Shown here: positions 1-6,194 of the stretch, piece after piece
Layout of the letters: the number at the start of each line of letters is the position of its first letter
Position numbering within the stretch: position 1 is the stretch's first letter
DNA from: Bacteroidaceae bacterium
GTDB lineage: Bacteria; Bacteroidota; Bacteroidia; Bacteroidales; Bacteroidaceae
Direction: 5' to 3'
NCBI GenBank assembly: GCA_900770655.1
Contig: CAAGLA010000007.1
Span: 1 to 11,943 of the forward strand
Length of the DNA: 11,943 nt
Made by a program: the position numbers and the translations under genes
The notes under the pieces: generated by a model
What the model was told of the DNA's origin: nothing
The model's database searches: none
What the model saw: only the letters and a program-made list of their open reading frames with translations

Positions 1-395
1 AGGCTAAAAAGACTACCTATTTCGCTACCCTTCGCGACATCCCTTCATCACCACGCAAAATGCGTTATGTTGTTGACCTTGTGAGAGGTATGGAGGTGAG
101 CAAAGCATTGGCAACTCTCAAGTTCTGTTCTAAGGACGCATCTAAGGATGTAGAGAAGGTGTTGCGTTCTGCTATCGCTAACTGGGAGCAGAAGAATGAG
201 CGTAAAGCCGAGAATGGCGAGCTATACATCTCACAGATTTTTGTAGATGAGGCACGCACACTTTATCGTATGCGCCCTGCACCTCAGGGCCGCGGATACA
301 GAATCCGTAAGCGTTCCAACCACGTTACAATCTACGTGGACACAAAAGTAAATAATGACAATAAAAAAGTAGAAAGCAATGGGACAGAAGGTTAA
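1..395 (+). CDS. rplV: 50S ribosomal protein L22 (uL22), 5' end outside window
   Basis: L22 binds 23S rRNA early in large-subunit assembly, and its long beta hairpin lines the peptide exit tunnel. The open frame is already running at base 3, and the segment IPSSPRKMRYVVDLVRGM matches the conserved start of the L22 core, so the true start lies upstream and the ATG at 60 is internal. About 130 residues are visible. The tunnel hairpin and C-terminal signature (MRPAPQGRGYRIRKRSNHVT) is intact, followed by a short polar tail ending in a TAA at 393-395. The family core is about 110 residues, so only a short N-terminal extension is missing. The last 17 nt overlap the start of rpsC, which suggests translational coupling. 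The rest of the S10 operon is expected upstream of the window. Confidence 0.97.
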   Translation, partial: AKKTTYFATLRDIPSSPRKMRYVVDLVRGMEVSKALATLKFCSKDASKDVEKVLRSAIANWEQKNERKAENGELYISQIFVDEARTLYRMRPAPQGRGYRIRKRSNHVTIYVDTKVNNDNKKVESNGTEG

Positions 396-1104
396 TCCAA
401 TTAGTAATCGACTAGGTATCATCAGAGGATGGGATTCCAACTGGTACGGTGGTAAGAACTACGGTGACGAATTGGTTGAAGATTCAAAAATCAGAAAATA
501 CCTTAATGTACGTTTGGCAAAGGCTAGCGTTTCTAAGATTGTCATCGAACGTACTTTGAAACTTGTTACAATTACCGTATGTACCGCTAAGCCCGGTATC
601 ATCATCGGTAAAGGTGGTCAGGAAGTTGACAAGCTTAAAGAGGAGTTGAAGAAGATCACCGACAAGGAGATTCAGATTAATATTTTTGAAGTTAAAAAGC
701 TTGAGCTTGACGCAACAATCGTTGCAAACAGCATAGCACGTCAGGTTGAGGGCAAGATAGCATACCGTCGCGCAATTAAGACCGCTATCGCAAATACAAT
801 GCGTATGGGTGCCGAAGGTATCAAAATCCAAATTTCAGGCCGTTTGAACGGTGCCGAAATGGCTCGTTCAGAGATGTACAAAGAGGGTCGTACTCCTCTT
901 CACACATTCCGTGCCGATATCGACTATTGCCAGACAGAGGCTTTGACAAAGGTTGGTATCCTTGGTATTAAGGTTTGGATTTGCCGTGGCGAGGTTTATG
1001 GTAAAAGAGACTTGGCTCCTAACTTTACACAGAGCAAGGAGAGCGGTTTCAACAACCAGGCTGGCGGAAGAAACTTCAAACGTAAGAAAAACAACAATCG
1101 CTAA
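379..1104 (+). CDS. rpsC: 30S ribosomal protein S3 (uS3)
   Basis: S3 sits at the mRNA entry channel of the small subunit and takes part in mRNA unwinding. The protein has 241 residues, close to the family norm of about 230 to 245. It starts with the typical MGQKVNPISNRLG. A type II KH domain is centred on GKGG at residues 77-80. Basic residues R130, R131 and K134 correspond by position to the arginines and lysine linked to helicase activity in E. coli S3. The C-terminal domain (ISGRLNGAEMARSE, then GIKVWICRGEVYG) is complete, followed by a basic Asn/Lys-rich tail. The ATG lies inside the end of rplV in another frame, and no SD is visible, only an A-rich stretch, so coupling to rplV termination is likely. 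Confidence 0.99.
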   Translation: MGQKVNPISNRLGIIRGWDSNWYGGKNYGDELVEDSKIRKYLNVRLAKASVSKIVIERTLKLVTITVCTAKPGIIIGKGGQEVDKLKEELKKITDKEIQINIFEVKKLELDATIVANSIARQVEGKIAYRRAIKTAIANTMRMGAEGIKIQISGRLNGAEMARSEMYKEGRTPLHTFRADIDYCQTEALTKVGILGIKVWICRGEVYGKRDLAPNFTQSKESGFNNQAGGRNFKRKKNNNR

Positions 1105-1124
1105 CGAATTGAATTTCAAGAATT

Positions 1125-1553
1125 ATGTTACAGCCTAAAAAGACAAAATATAGAAGAGTGCAACACGGTGTGCAAAAAGGTTTCGCAACTCGCGGTAACC
1201 AGCTTGCATTCGGTTCTTTCGGAATCAAGTGTTTGCAATACAAATGGTTGAATGGCCGCCAGATTGAGGCAGCTCGTATCGCAGTAACACGCTATATGCA
1301 GCGTCAGGGTCAGGTTTGGCTACGTGTTTTCCCCGATAAACCAATTACTCGCAAGCCTGCCGATGTACGTATGGGTAAGGGTAAGGGTGATCCCGAGGGC
1401 TTTGTATTCCCCGTAACACCGGGTCGTATCCTCATTGAGATAGAGGGAGTATCGTTCGAGGTAGCAAAAGAGGCGCTTCGTCTTGCAGCTCAGAAACTTC
1501 CTGTTACTACTAAGTTTATTGTTAGACGCGATTACGATTATAATAAGGCATAA
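1125..1553 (+). CDS. rplP: 50S ribosomal protein L16 (uL16)
   Basis: L16 is a late-assembling large-subunit protein near the A-site tRNA and the peptidyl transferase centre. The 142-residue product begins MLQPKKTKYRRVQHG and carries the diagnostic run GFATRGNQLAFGSFGIK at about residues 19-35. The conserved KPADVRMGKGKG lies at about 77-88. R82 in that loop corresponds to the arginine hydroxylated in E. coli L16 by the oxygenase YcfD; whether it is modified here is unknown. Length is a few residues over the E. coli protein (136). It follows rpsC by 20 nt and precedes rpmC by 2 nt. The start is preceded by A/T-rich sequence with no SD. Confidence 0.99.
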   Translation: MLQPKKTKYRRVQHGVQKGFATRGNQLAFGSFGIKCLQYKWLNGRQIEAARIAVTRYMQRQGQVWLRVFPDKPITRKPADVRMGKGKGDPEGFVFPVTPGRILIEIEGVSFEVAKEALRLAAQKLPVTTKFIVRRDYDYNKA

Positions 1554-1555
1554 TT

Positions 1556-1750
1556 ATGAAAATAGCAGAAATTAGAGAGCTCTCTACTGCAGAGCTTCAG
1601 GAAAGAATGGAGGCTGATGTTACTCGTTATGCCCAAATGAAGATGAATCACGCAATATCACCATTGGAGAACCCTGAGTCGTTGAAGAAGCTGCGTCGCG
1701 ACATCGCACGTATGAAGGGTGAGTTGCGCTCTCGCGAATTAAATAAATAA
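1556..1750 (+). CDS. rpmC: 50S ribosomal protein L29 (uL29)
   Basis: L29 is a small helical-hairpin protein beside the exit-tunnel opening, next to L23, where nascent-chain factors such as the signal recognition particle dock. The 64 residues fit the family length (about 63-70). The product has the N-terminal helix MKIAEIRELSTAELQERM and the second-helix signature SLKKLRRDIARMKGELRSRE. The segment NHAISPLENPESLKKLRR between the helices resembles Bacteroidales L29. It is separated by 2 nt from rplP and by 9 nt from rpsQ, as expected for the conserved L16-L29-S17 cassette. Confidence 0.97.
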   Translation: MKIAEIRELSTAELQERMEADVTRYAQMKMNHAISPLENPESLKKLRRDIARMKGELRSRELNK

Positions 1751-1759
1751 AACAAGACT

Positions 1760-2017
1760 ATGGAAGTTAGAAATTTAAGAAAAGAGCGTACAGGTGTAGT
1801 TGTAAGCAACAAAATGGAGAAGACTATCACCGTAGCTGCCAAGTTTAAGGAGAAGCACCCCATCTATGGTAAATTCGTGAGCAGAACAAAGAAATATCAC
1901 GTACACGATGAGAAGAATGAGTGCTCTATAGGCGATACAGTCCGTATTATGGAGACTCGTCCCTTGAGCAAGACCAAGAGATGGAGATTAGTAGAAATCA
2001 TCGAAAAAGTTAAGTAA
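1760..2017 (+). CDS. rpsQ: 30S ribosomal protein S17 (uS17)
   Basis: S17 is a primary 16S rRNA binder of the small-subunit body with an OB fold. The 85-residue product has the diagnostic start RKERTGVVVSNKMEKTITV, a long loop with HPIYGKFVSRTKKYHVHDE, and the terminal beta strands GDTVRIMETRPLSKTKRWRL. Length equals the family norm of about 84 to 90. The gene begins 9 nt after rpmC and ends 2 nt before rplN. No SD is present; the start is preceded by an A-rich stretch. Confidence 0.98.
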   Translation: MEVRNLRKERTGVVVSNKMEKTITVAAKFKEKHPIYGKFVSRTKKYHVHDEKNECSIGDTVRIMETRPLSKTKRWRLVEIIEKVK

Positions 2018-2019
2018 TT

Positions 2020-2388
2020 ATGATACAGGTTGAGTCAAGACTTACAGTATGTGATAATAGCGGTGCAAAGGAGGCTCTTTGTATCCGTGTACTCGGTGGT
2101 ACACGTCGCCGCTATGCTTCTGTAGGGGATGTGATCGTAGTCTCTGTGAAGAGCGTGATCCCCTCAAGCGATTTGAAGAAGGGAGTCGTTTCAAAGGCTC
2201 TTATTGTTCGTACAAAGAAAGAGGTTCGCCGTCAGGACGGTTCTTATATCCGTTTCGATGACAACGCTTGCATTCTGCTTAACAATGCTGGCGAAATGCG
2301 TGGTAGCCGTATCTTCGGTCCTGTTGCGCGTGAGCTTCGTGCTACTGAATACACAAAGGTGGTATCATTGGCACCTGAAGTACTTTAA
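2020..2388 (+). CDS. rplN: 50S ribosomal protein L14 (uL14)
   Basis: L14 lies at the subunit interface of the large subunit and contributes to inter-subunit bridges; in bacteria it is also the docking site of the silencing factor RsfS. The 122-residue length is exactly typical. The start MIQVESRLTVCDNSGAKEA and the signatures CIRVLGGTRRRYASVGD and GEMRGSRIFGPVARELR are clear. The protein ends in the usual KVVSLAPEVL. It is the first gene of the classical spc operon, but only 2 nt separate it from rpsQ, so there is no promoter or terminator space and the S10 and spc units appear to be one transcript here. Confidence 0.99.
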   Translation: MIQVESRLTVCDNSGAKEALCIRVLGGTRRRYASVGDVIVVSVKSVIPSSDLKKGVVSKALIVRTKKEVRRQDGSYIRFDDNACILLNNAGEMRGSRIFGPVARELRATEYTKVVSLAPEVL

Positions 2389-2407
2389 TCTTTAAAAACT
2401 AGAAGTA

Positions 2408-2725
2408 ATGAAGAAATTACATATCAAAAAAGGTGATATGGTCATCGTAAACGCTGGCGAGGACAAGGGCAAGACCGGTAAGGTTTTGCAGGTTCTCGTT
2501 CAGAAGGACCGTGCCATCGTAGAGGGCGTCAATATGGTTTCAAAGAGTACGAAGCCAAGCGCTAAGAATCCCCAAGGAGGTATTGTAAAACAAGAGGCTT
2601 CTATCCACGTGTCTAACCTTAACTTAATAGACCCTAAGTCGGGTAAGGCTACCCGCATCGGTCGCAAGGTAAACGCCGAAGGTAAGAAGGTTCGTTATGC
2701 TAAAAAATCAGGAGAGGAGATTTAA
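2408..2725 (+). CDS. rplX: 50S ribosomal protein L24 (uL24)
   Basis: L24 is one of the two assembly-initiating proteins of the large subunit and binds the 5' domain of 23S rRNA near the tunnel exit. The 105-residue product opens with MKKLHIKKGDMVIV and contains a KOW motif at about residues 8-34, with GEDKGKTGKVLQV in it. The stretch EGVNMVSKSTKPSAKNPQGG and the terminal GKATRIGRKV are family-typical. The AGAAG 4 nt before the ATG is too close to count as a normal SD. It lies 19 nt after rplN and 2 nt before rplE, the standard L14-L24-L5 order. Confidence 0.98.
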   Translation: MKKLHIKKGDMVIVNAGEDKGKTGKVLQVLVQKDRAIVEGVNMVSKSTKPSAKNPQGGIVKQEASIHVSNLNLIDPKSGKATRIGRKVNAEGKKVRYAKKSGEEI

Positions 2726-2727
2726 TA

Positions 2728-3285
2728 ATGAGTAATACAGCTAGCCTTAAAAAAGAATATGCCGAGCGTATTGCTCCGGCTTTGATGAAGCAGTTCAACT
2801 ATTCATCGGCAATGCAGGTTCCTGTACTCAAGAAAATTGTTATCAACGAGGGTCTTGGTGCTGCAACACAGGACAAGAAGATTATCGATGTAGCAATTAA
2901 CGAGATTACAGCCATTACAGGTCAGAAAGCAGTTGCCACTGTTTCACGTAAGGATATTTCAAACTTCAAGTTGCGTAAGAAGATGCCTATCGGCGTTATG
3001 GTAACTCTGCGTCGCGAGCGTATGTATGAGTTCCTCGAGCGTCTTGTACGTGTGGCACTTCCCCGTATCCGTGACTTCAAGGGTATCGAGAGCAAGTTCG
3101 ATGGTAACGGTAACTACTCTTTGGGTATCAAGGAGCAGATTATCTTCCCTGAGATCAACATAGATAACATTATGCGTCTGAACGGTATGAACATTACATT
3201 CGTAACAACAGCCAAGACCGACGAAGAGGGTTATGCTTTGTTGAAAGAGTTTGGTCTACCTTTTAAAAACGCAAAAAATTCATAA
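2728..3285 (+). CDS. rplE: 50S ribosomal protein L5 (uL5)
   Basis: L5 binds 5S rRNA with L18, anchors the central protuberance and contacts P-site tRNA. The 185-residue length is slightly above the E. coli 179. Visible signatures are VPVLKKIVINEGLGAA at about residues 31-46, the loop KLRKKMPIGVMVTLRRERMYEF split across about 81-102, and FDGNGNYSLGIKEQ plus IIFPEI at about 124-142. The upstream GAGGAG (2714-2719), 8 nt before the ATG, is an SD-like match but also encodes the end of rplX, so it may be coincidental. In E. coli, S8 represses the operon at this start. I see no obvious equivalent structure in the 2-nt gap here. Confidence 0.99.
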   Translation: MSNTASLKKEYAERIAPALMKQFNYSSAMQVPVLKKIVINEGLGAATQDKKIIDVAINEITAITGQKAVATVSRKDISNFKLRKKMPIGVMVTLRRERMYEFLERLVRVALPRIRDFKGIESKFDGNGNYSLGIKEQIIFPEINIDNIMRLNGMNITFVTTAKTDEEGYALLKEFGLPFKNAKNS

Positions 3286-3291
3286 GTAACT

Positions 3292-3591
3292 ATGGCAAAA
3301 GAATCAATGAAAGCACGTGAGGTAAAGCGTGCAAAATTGGCCAAGAAATATGCTGCTAAGCGCGAGGCTCTTAAGAAGATCGTTAACACCGGTACTCCTG
3401 AGGAAGCATACGAGGCAGCACGTAAATTGCAATCGTTGCCTTTGAACTCTAACCCTATCCGTATGCACAACCGTTGCAAGCTGACAGGTCGTCCCAAAGG
3501 TTACATCCGCCTTTTCGGTATTTCACGTATCCAGTTCCGTGAGATGGCATCACAGGGCCTTATCCCGGGTGTTAGAAAAGCAAGTTGGTAA
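3292..3591 (+). CDS. rpsN: 30S ribosomal protein S14 (uS14), long zinc-free form
   Basis: S14 is a small-subunit head protein needed for late 30S assembly. The 99-residue product is the long form. It has a single cysteine (C62 in NRCKLTGRPKGYIR) and none of the paired CxxC motifs of the short zinc-binding S14, so it is the zinc-independent type. The C-terminal signature FGISRIQFREMASQGLIPG, then VRKASW, is intact. The N-terminal half is a basic helical region (MAKESMKAREVKRAKLAKKY). It follows rplE by 6 nt and is followed by the longest internal gap of the locus. Confidence 0.98.
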   Translation: MAKESMKAREVKRAKLAKKYAAKREALKKIVNTGTPEEAYEAARKLQSLPLNSNPIRMHNRCKLTGRPKGYIRLFGISRIQFREMASQGLIPGVRKASW

Positions 3592-3654
3592 AAATCCAGA
3601 GTGTTTAATATAAATATTGTCAGGGTAGTCCTGATCAATTTAAATTTAATTTTT
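3592..3654 (+). promoter_or_regulatory. rpsH leader with imperfect hairpin
   Basis: This 63-nt A/T-rich spacer is the longest internal gap in the cluster. Bases 3616-3624 (ATTGTCAGG) can pair with 3630-3639 (CCTGATCAAT) with T3635 bulged, giving nine pairs closed by a 5-nt loop (3625-3629). An unpaired A/T-rich segment (3640-3654) then leads into the rpsH ATG, as expected for SD-independent starts. There is no T-tract directly after the stem, so it does not look like a terminator. A regulatory RNA element or a processing site is an inference. The E. coli spc operon is controlled by S8 binding mRNA, but I could not recognise the S8-binding core of 16S helix 21 in this stem. Confidence 0.4.
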
Positions 3655-4050
3655 ATGACAGATCCTATTGCAGATTATTTGACGAGGTTGAGAAATGCCA
3701 TTCAAGCAAAGCACAGAGTGGTTGAGATTCCAGCCTCTAACCTCAAGAAGGAGATTACAAAAATCCTTTTTGAGAAGGGTTACATCTTGAACTATAAGTT
3801 CGTAGAAGATGGCCCACAAGGCAAAATTATGATTGCCTTGAAGTACGATGCTGTAAACAAGGTGAACGCTATCAAGAACTTGGTACGCGTTTCTTCACCC
3901 GGTTTGCGTCGTTATACGGGATACAAGAATATGCCCAGAGTGATCAATGGATTGGGTATCGCGATTTTGTCGACATCCAAAGGTGTAATGACAGACAAAG
4001 AGGCTGCTGTTGAGAAGATTGGCGGTGAGGTTCTCTGCTATGTCTACTAA
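3655..4050 (+). CDS. rpsH: 30S ribosomal protein S8 (uS8)
   Basis: S8 binds helix 21 of 16S rRNA, organises the central domain of the small subunit, and in E. coli is the translational repressor of the spc operon. The chosen ATG gives 131 residues beginning MTDPIADYLTRLRNAIQ, the universal S8 start. An in-frame GTG at 3601 would add 18 hydrophobic residues not found in the family and was rejected. The C-terminal RNA-binding signature ILSTSKGVMTDKEA, then GGEVLCYVY, is complete. The TAA stop is followed directly by a second TAA that is part of the strong ribosome binding site of rplF. Confidence 0.98.
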   Translation: MTDPIADYLTRLRNAIQAKHRVVEIPASNLKKEITKILFEKGYILNYKFVEDGPQGKIMIALKYDAVNKVNAIKNLVRVSSPGLRRYTGYKNMPRVINGLGIAILSTSKGVMTDKEAAVEKIGGEVLCYVY

Positions 4051-4058
4051 TAAGGAGG
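4051..4058 (+). promoter_or_regulatory. Perfect 8-nt Shine-Dalgarno before rplF
   Basis: TAAGGAGG is a full complement to the usual bacterial 16S 3' end CCUCCUUA and sits 8 nt before the rplF ATG, directly abutting the rpsH stop. Most other starts in this cluster have only A/T-rich leaders. That makes this site an outlier in what looks like a Bacteroidetes genome. Confidence 0.8.
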
Positions 4059-4066
4059 ATTGAGCA

Positions 4067-4645
4067 ATGTCTAGAATTGGTAAATTACCCATTAGTATTC
4101 CCGCCGGCGTTACAGTTGCTGTGAGCAACGATAACGTAATTACTGTAAAAGGTCCTAAGGGCGAGCTTTCACAGAAAATAGATCCTTCTATTGCTGTTAC
4201 TGTTGAGGATGCTACTATAACAGTAAAGTATGCCAACTGCGAGACATACGCAGAGGCTACAAAGCAGCAGCACGCTTTCCACGGTTTGTACCGTGCCCTC
4301 ATCAACAATATGGTGATTGGCGTGTCAACCGGTTTCAAGAAGGAGTTGGAGCTTGTCGGTGTAGGTTATCGTGTGAACGATAAACCCAATAACGCTATCG
4401 AGTTGTTGCTTGGTTTCACTCACCCCATCTATATGCAGTTCCCTGCAGAGGTTAAGATTGAGACCAAGTCTGAGAGAAATAAGAACCCGCTTATCATACT
4501 CGAGTCTTGCAACAAGGAGTTGCTTGGTTTGATTTGTGCTAAGATACGCTCATTCCGCAAGCCTGAACCATACAAGGGTAAGGGTGTCAAGTTTGTTGGT
4601 GAGGTTATCCGTCGCAAGTCTGGTAAGTCGGCAGGTGCTAAGTAA
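4067..4645 (+). CDS. rplF: 50S ribosomal protein L6 (uL6)
   Basis: L6 lies near the sarcin-ricin loop and the factor-binding site of the large subunit. The 192 residues are somewhat longer than E. coli L6 (177) but fit Bacteroidetes forms. It starts MSRIGKLPISIPAGVTV and has the two tandem L6 domains, with GFKKELELVGVGYRV at about residues 89-103. The terminal signature EPYKGKGVKFVGEVIRRKSGKS lies at about 167-188. The start is fixed by a perfect SD 8 nt upstream. It is 16 nt after rpsH and 21 nt before rplR. Confidence 0.98.
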   Translation: MSRIGKLPISIPAGVTVAVSNDNVITVKGPKGELSQKIDPSIAVTVEDATITVKYANCETYAEATKQQHAFHGLYRALINNMVIGVSTGFKKELELVGVGYRVNDKPNNAIELLLGFTHPIYMQFPAEVKIETKSERNKNPLIILESCNKELLGLICAKIRSFRKPEPYKGKGVKFVGEVIRRKSGKSAGAK

Positions 4646-4666
4646 TTCAGTTAAAGTAAGCATATT

Positions 4667-5008
4667 ATGACAACAAAGATAGAAAGACGTACCAAAATCA
4701 AATATAGAGTGCGTAACAAGATTTCAGGTGTTGCAGAGCGTCCTCGTATGAGCGTTTTCCGCAGCAACAAGCAAATCTATGTTCAGATAATCAATGACCA
4801 GACAGGTCGCACATTGGCTGCCGCATCTTCTCTCGGTCTTGAGGCTATGCCCAAGAAGGAGCAGGCTGCAAAAGTTGGTGAGATGATCGCTAAGAAGGCT
4901 ATCGAGGCTGGTATCACAGCTGTCGTGTTCGATCGTAACGGTTACCTCTACCACGGAAGAGTTAAGGAAGTAGCTGACGCTGCACGTAATGGTGGTCTTA
5001 AATTCTAA
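4667..5008 (+). CDS. rplR: 50S ribosomal protein L18 (uL18)
   Basis: L18 carries 5S rRNA into the central protuberance together with L5. The 113-residue product has the conserved N-terminal RNA-binding stretch RRTKIKYRVRNKISG followed by ERPRMSVFRSNKQIYVQII. The C-terminal signature is VVFDRNGYLYHGRVKEVADAAR, then NGGLKF. Length matches the family (about 113-120). No SD is seen; the leader is A/T-rich. It ends 6 nt before rpsE. Confidence 0.98.
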   Translation: MTTKIERRTKIKYRVRNKISGVAERPRMSVFRSNKQIYVQIINDQTGRTLAAASSLGLEAMPKKEQAAKVGEMIAKKAIEAGITAVVFDRNGYLYHGRVKEVADAARNGGLKF

Positions 5009-5014
5009 AAAGAT

Positions 5015-5530
5015 ATGGCAGTTAATAATAGAGTAAAAGTCGCAAACGACGTTGAATTGAAAGATAGATTGGTTGCTATCAACCGCGTAACCAAGGTTAC
5101 AAAGGGTGGTCGTACATTCAGCTTCTCGGCAATTGTTGTTGTAGGTAACGAGAATGGTATCATCGGTTATGGTCTTGGTAAGGCAAGCGAGGTTACTGCA
5201 GCTATTGCTAAGGGTGTCGAGGCAGCAAAGAAGAATCTTGTTCGTGTTCCTGTGCTCAAAGGTACAGTTCCTCACGAGCAGTCGGCTCATTTCGGTGGTG
5301 CCGAGGTATTCATCAAGCCTGCATCACACGGTACCGGAGTGGTAGCCGGCGGTGCTATGCGTGCCGTATTGGAGAGTGTTGGTATTACTGACGTTCTTGC
5401 TAAGTCTAAGGGTTCTTCTAACCCCCACAACTTGGTTAAGGCTACAATCGCAGCTTTGAGCGAGATGCGTGATGCACGTATGGTTGCCCAGAACAGAGGT
5501 GTAAGTTTGAGTAAGGTATTTAATGGATAA
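5015..5530 (+). CDS. rpsE: 30S ribosomal protein S5 (uS5)
   Basis: S5 acts in decoding fidelity and in mRNA entry, and its N-terminal loop forms part of the spectinomycin site. The 171-residue product has the double-stranded RNA-binding-like N-terminal domain. Within it, VNRVTK-type residues 22-29 precede GGRTFSFSAIVVVGNENGI at about 31-49; the TKGGR loop, where spectinomycin-resistance changes occur in E. coli, reads as wild type. The C-terminal domain contains GGAEVFIKPASHGTGVVAGG and the SNPHNLVKAT motif. Spacing is 6 nt from rplR and 11 nt to rpmD. Confidence 0.98.
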   Translation: MAVNNRVKVANDVELKDRLVAINRVTKVTKGGRTFSFSAIVVVGNENGIIGYGLGKASEVTAAIAKGVEAAKKNLVRVPVLKGTVPHEQSAHFGGAEVFIKPASHGTGVVAGGAMRAVLESVGITDVLAKSKGSSNPHNLVKATIAALSEMRDARMVAQNRGVSLSKVFNG

Positions 5531-5534
5531 GGAG
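5529..5534 (+). promoter_or_regulatory. SD-like AAGGAG before rpmD
   Basis: AAGGAG overlaps the rpsE stop codon and lies 7 nt before the rpmD ATG. It is the second clear SD match in the cluster after rplF, and here too the purine run abuts the stop of the preceding gene. This arrangement would allow a terminating ribosome to reinitiate. Confidence 0.6.
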
Positions 5535-5541
5535 ATTAATT

Positions 5542-5721
5542 ATGGCTACAATAAAGATTAAACAAGTAAAAAGTCGTATCGGAGCTCCTAAGACCCAGAA
5601 GTTGACTCTCGATGCTCTTGGTCTCACAAAGATGAACAAGGTAGTAGAGCACACCGACAACGCTTCTATTCGCGGAATGATTAGAAAGGTGCAGCATTTG
5701 GTTGCCATTGTTGAAGAGTAA
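5542..5721 (+). CDS. rpmD: 50S ribosomal protein L30 (uL30)
   Basis: L30 is a small protein of the large subunit that is present in many but not all bacteria. Reading from the ATG at 5542 gives 59 residues to a TAA at 5719-5721. The start MATIKIKQVKSRIGAPKTQK and the segment LDALGLTKMNKVVEHTDN match L30. The rest, ASIRGMIRKVQHLVAIVEE, completes its typical end. Length equals the family norm of about 58 to 61. It lies between rpsE and rplO, the standard spc position. A purine-rich SD precedes it. Confidence 0.97.
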   Translation: MATIKIKQVKSRIGAPKTQKLTLDALGLTKMNKVVEHTDNASIRGMIRKVQHLVAIVEE

Positions 5722-5744
5722 TTAATTTTAAAAAGAATTTGACT

Positions 5745-6191
5745 ATGAAATTAAATAATCTTAAGCCCGCCGAGGGTGCTGTTAAGGCACGTAAGAGAAT
5801 TGGACGCGGTACAGGTTCTGGTAGAGGTGGTACTTCTACACGCGGACACAAAGGTGCTAAGTCTCGTTCTGGCTACAGCAAGAAGATTGGTTTCGAGGGC
5901 GGTCAGATGCCTTTGCAACGTCGTGTACCCAAGTACGGCTTCAAAAATATTAATCGTGTAGAGTACAAGGCTATCAACCTGTCAACTCTTCAGGCTCTTG
6001 CCGAAAGCAAGTCTTTGGAGACAATCAACATACAGGCACTCATAGCTGCAGGTTTCGTTTCATCAACTCAGTTGGTTAAGATTCTTGCCAATGGTACTCT
6101 GACTGCTAAATTGACAGTAGAAGCTCACGCTTTCTCACAGAAGGCAGTAGAAGCTATTGAAGCAGTAGGTGGAACAGTAGTAAAGCTTTAA
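5745..6191 (+). CDS. rplO: 50S ribosomal protein L15 (uL15)
   Basis: L15 is a late-assembling large-subunit protein with an extended N-terminal arm threaded through 23S rRNA. The ATG chosen gives 148 residues beginning MKLNNLKPAEGAVKARKRIG, the family start. A TTG two codons upstream (5739) is in frame but offers no advantage. The glycine/arginine-rich arm GRGTGSGRGGTSTRGHKGAK at about residues 22-41 and GFEGGQMPLQRRVPKYGF at about 51-68 are diagnostic. The globular C-terminal domain is complete. It ends 3 nt before secY, linking ribosome and translocon production. Confidence 0.98.
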   Translation: MKLNNLKPAEGAVKARKRIGRGTGSGRGGTSTRGHKGAKSRSGYSKKIGFEGGQMPLQRRVPKYGFKNINRVEYKAINLSTLQALAESKSLETINIQALIAAGFVSSTQLVKILANGTLTAKLTVEAHAFSQKAVEAIEAVGGTVVKL

Positions 6192-6194
6192 AAA

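Noticed and set aside
60..62. ATG at 60 as the start of rplV
   Set aside because: Conserved L22 residues continue in frame upstream to base 3, so this methionine is internal and the gene is cut by the window edge.
484..831. Open frames on the minus strand opposite rpsC and several other genes
   Set aside because: They lie wholly opposite well-supported ribosomal genes, have no recognisable domains and are cysteine-rich or low-complexity shadows of the coding strand.
3592..3640. Internal promoter before rpsH
   Set aside because: The stretch is A/T-rich, but I found no TTTG and TAnnTTTG pair at the expected 19 to 21 nt spacing.
3601..3654. In-frame GTG upstream of rpsH that would add 18 residues to S8
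   Set aside because: The added segment is hydrophobic and not part of the S8 family; the ATG at 3655 gives the universal MTDPIADYLTRLRNA start.
5739..5744. TTG two codons before the rplO ATG
   Set aside because: The ATG at 5745 gives the family-typical MKLNNLKP start and ATG is used throughout the cluster.
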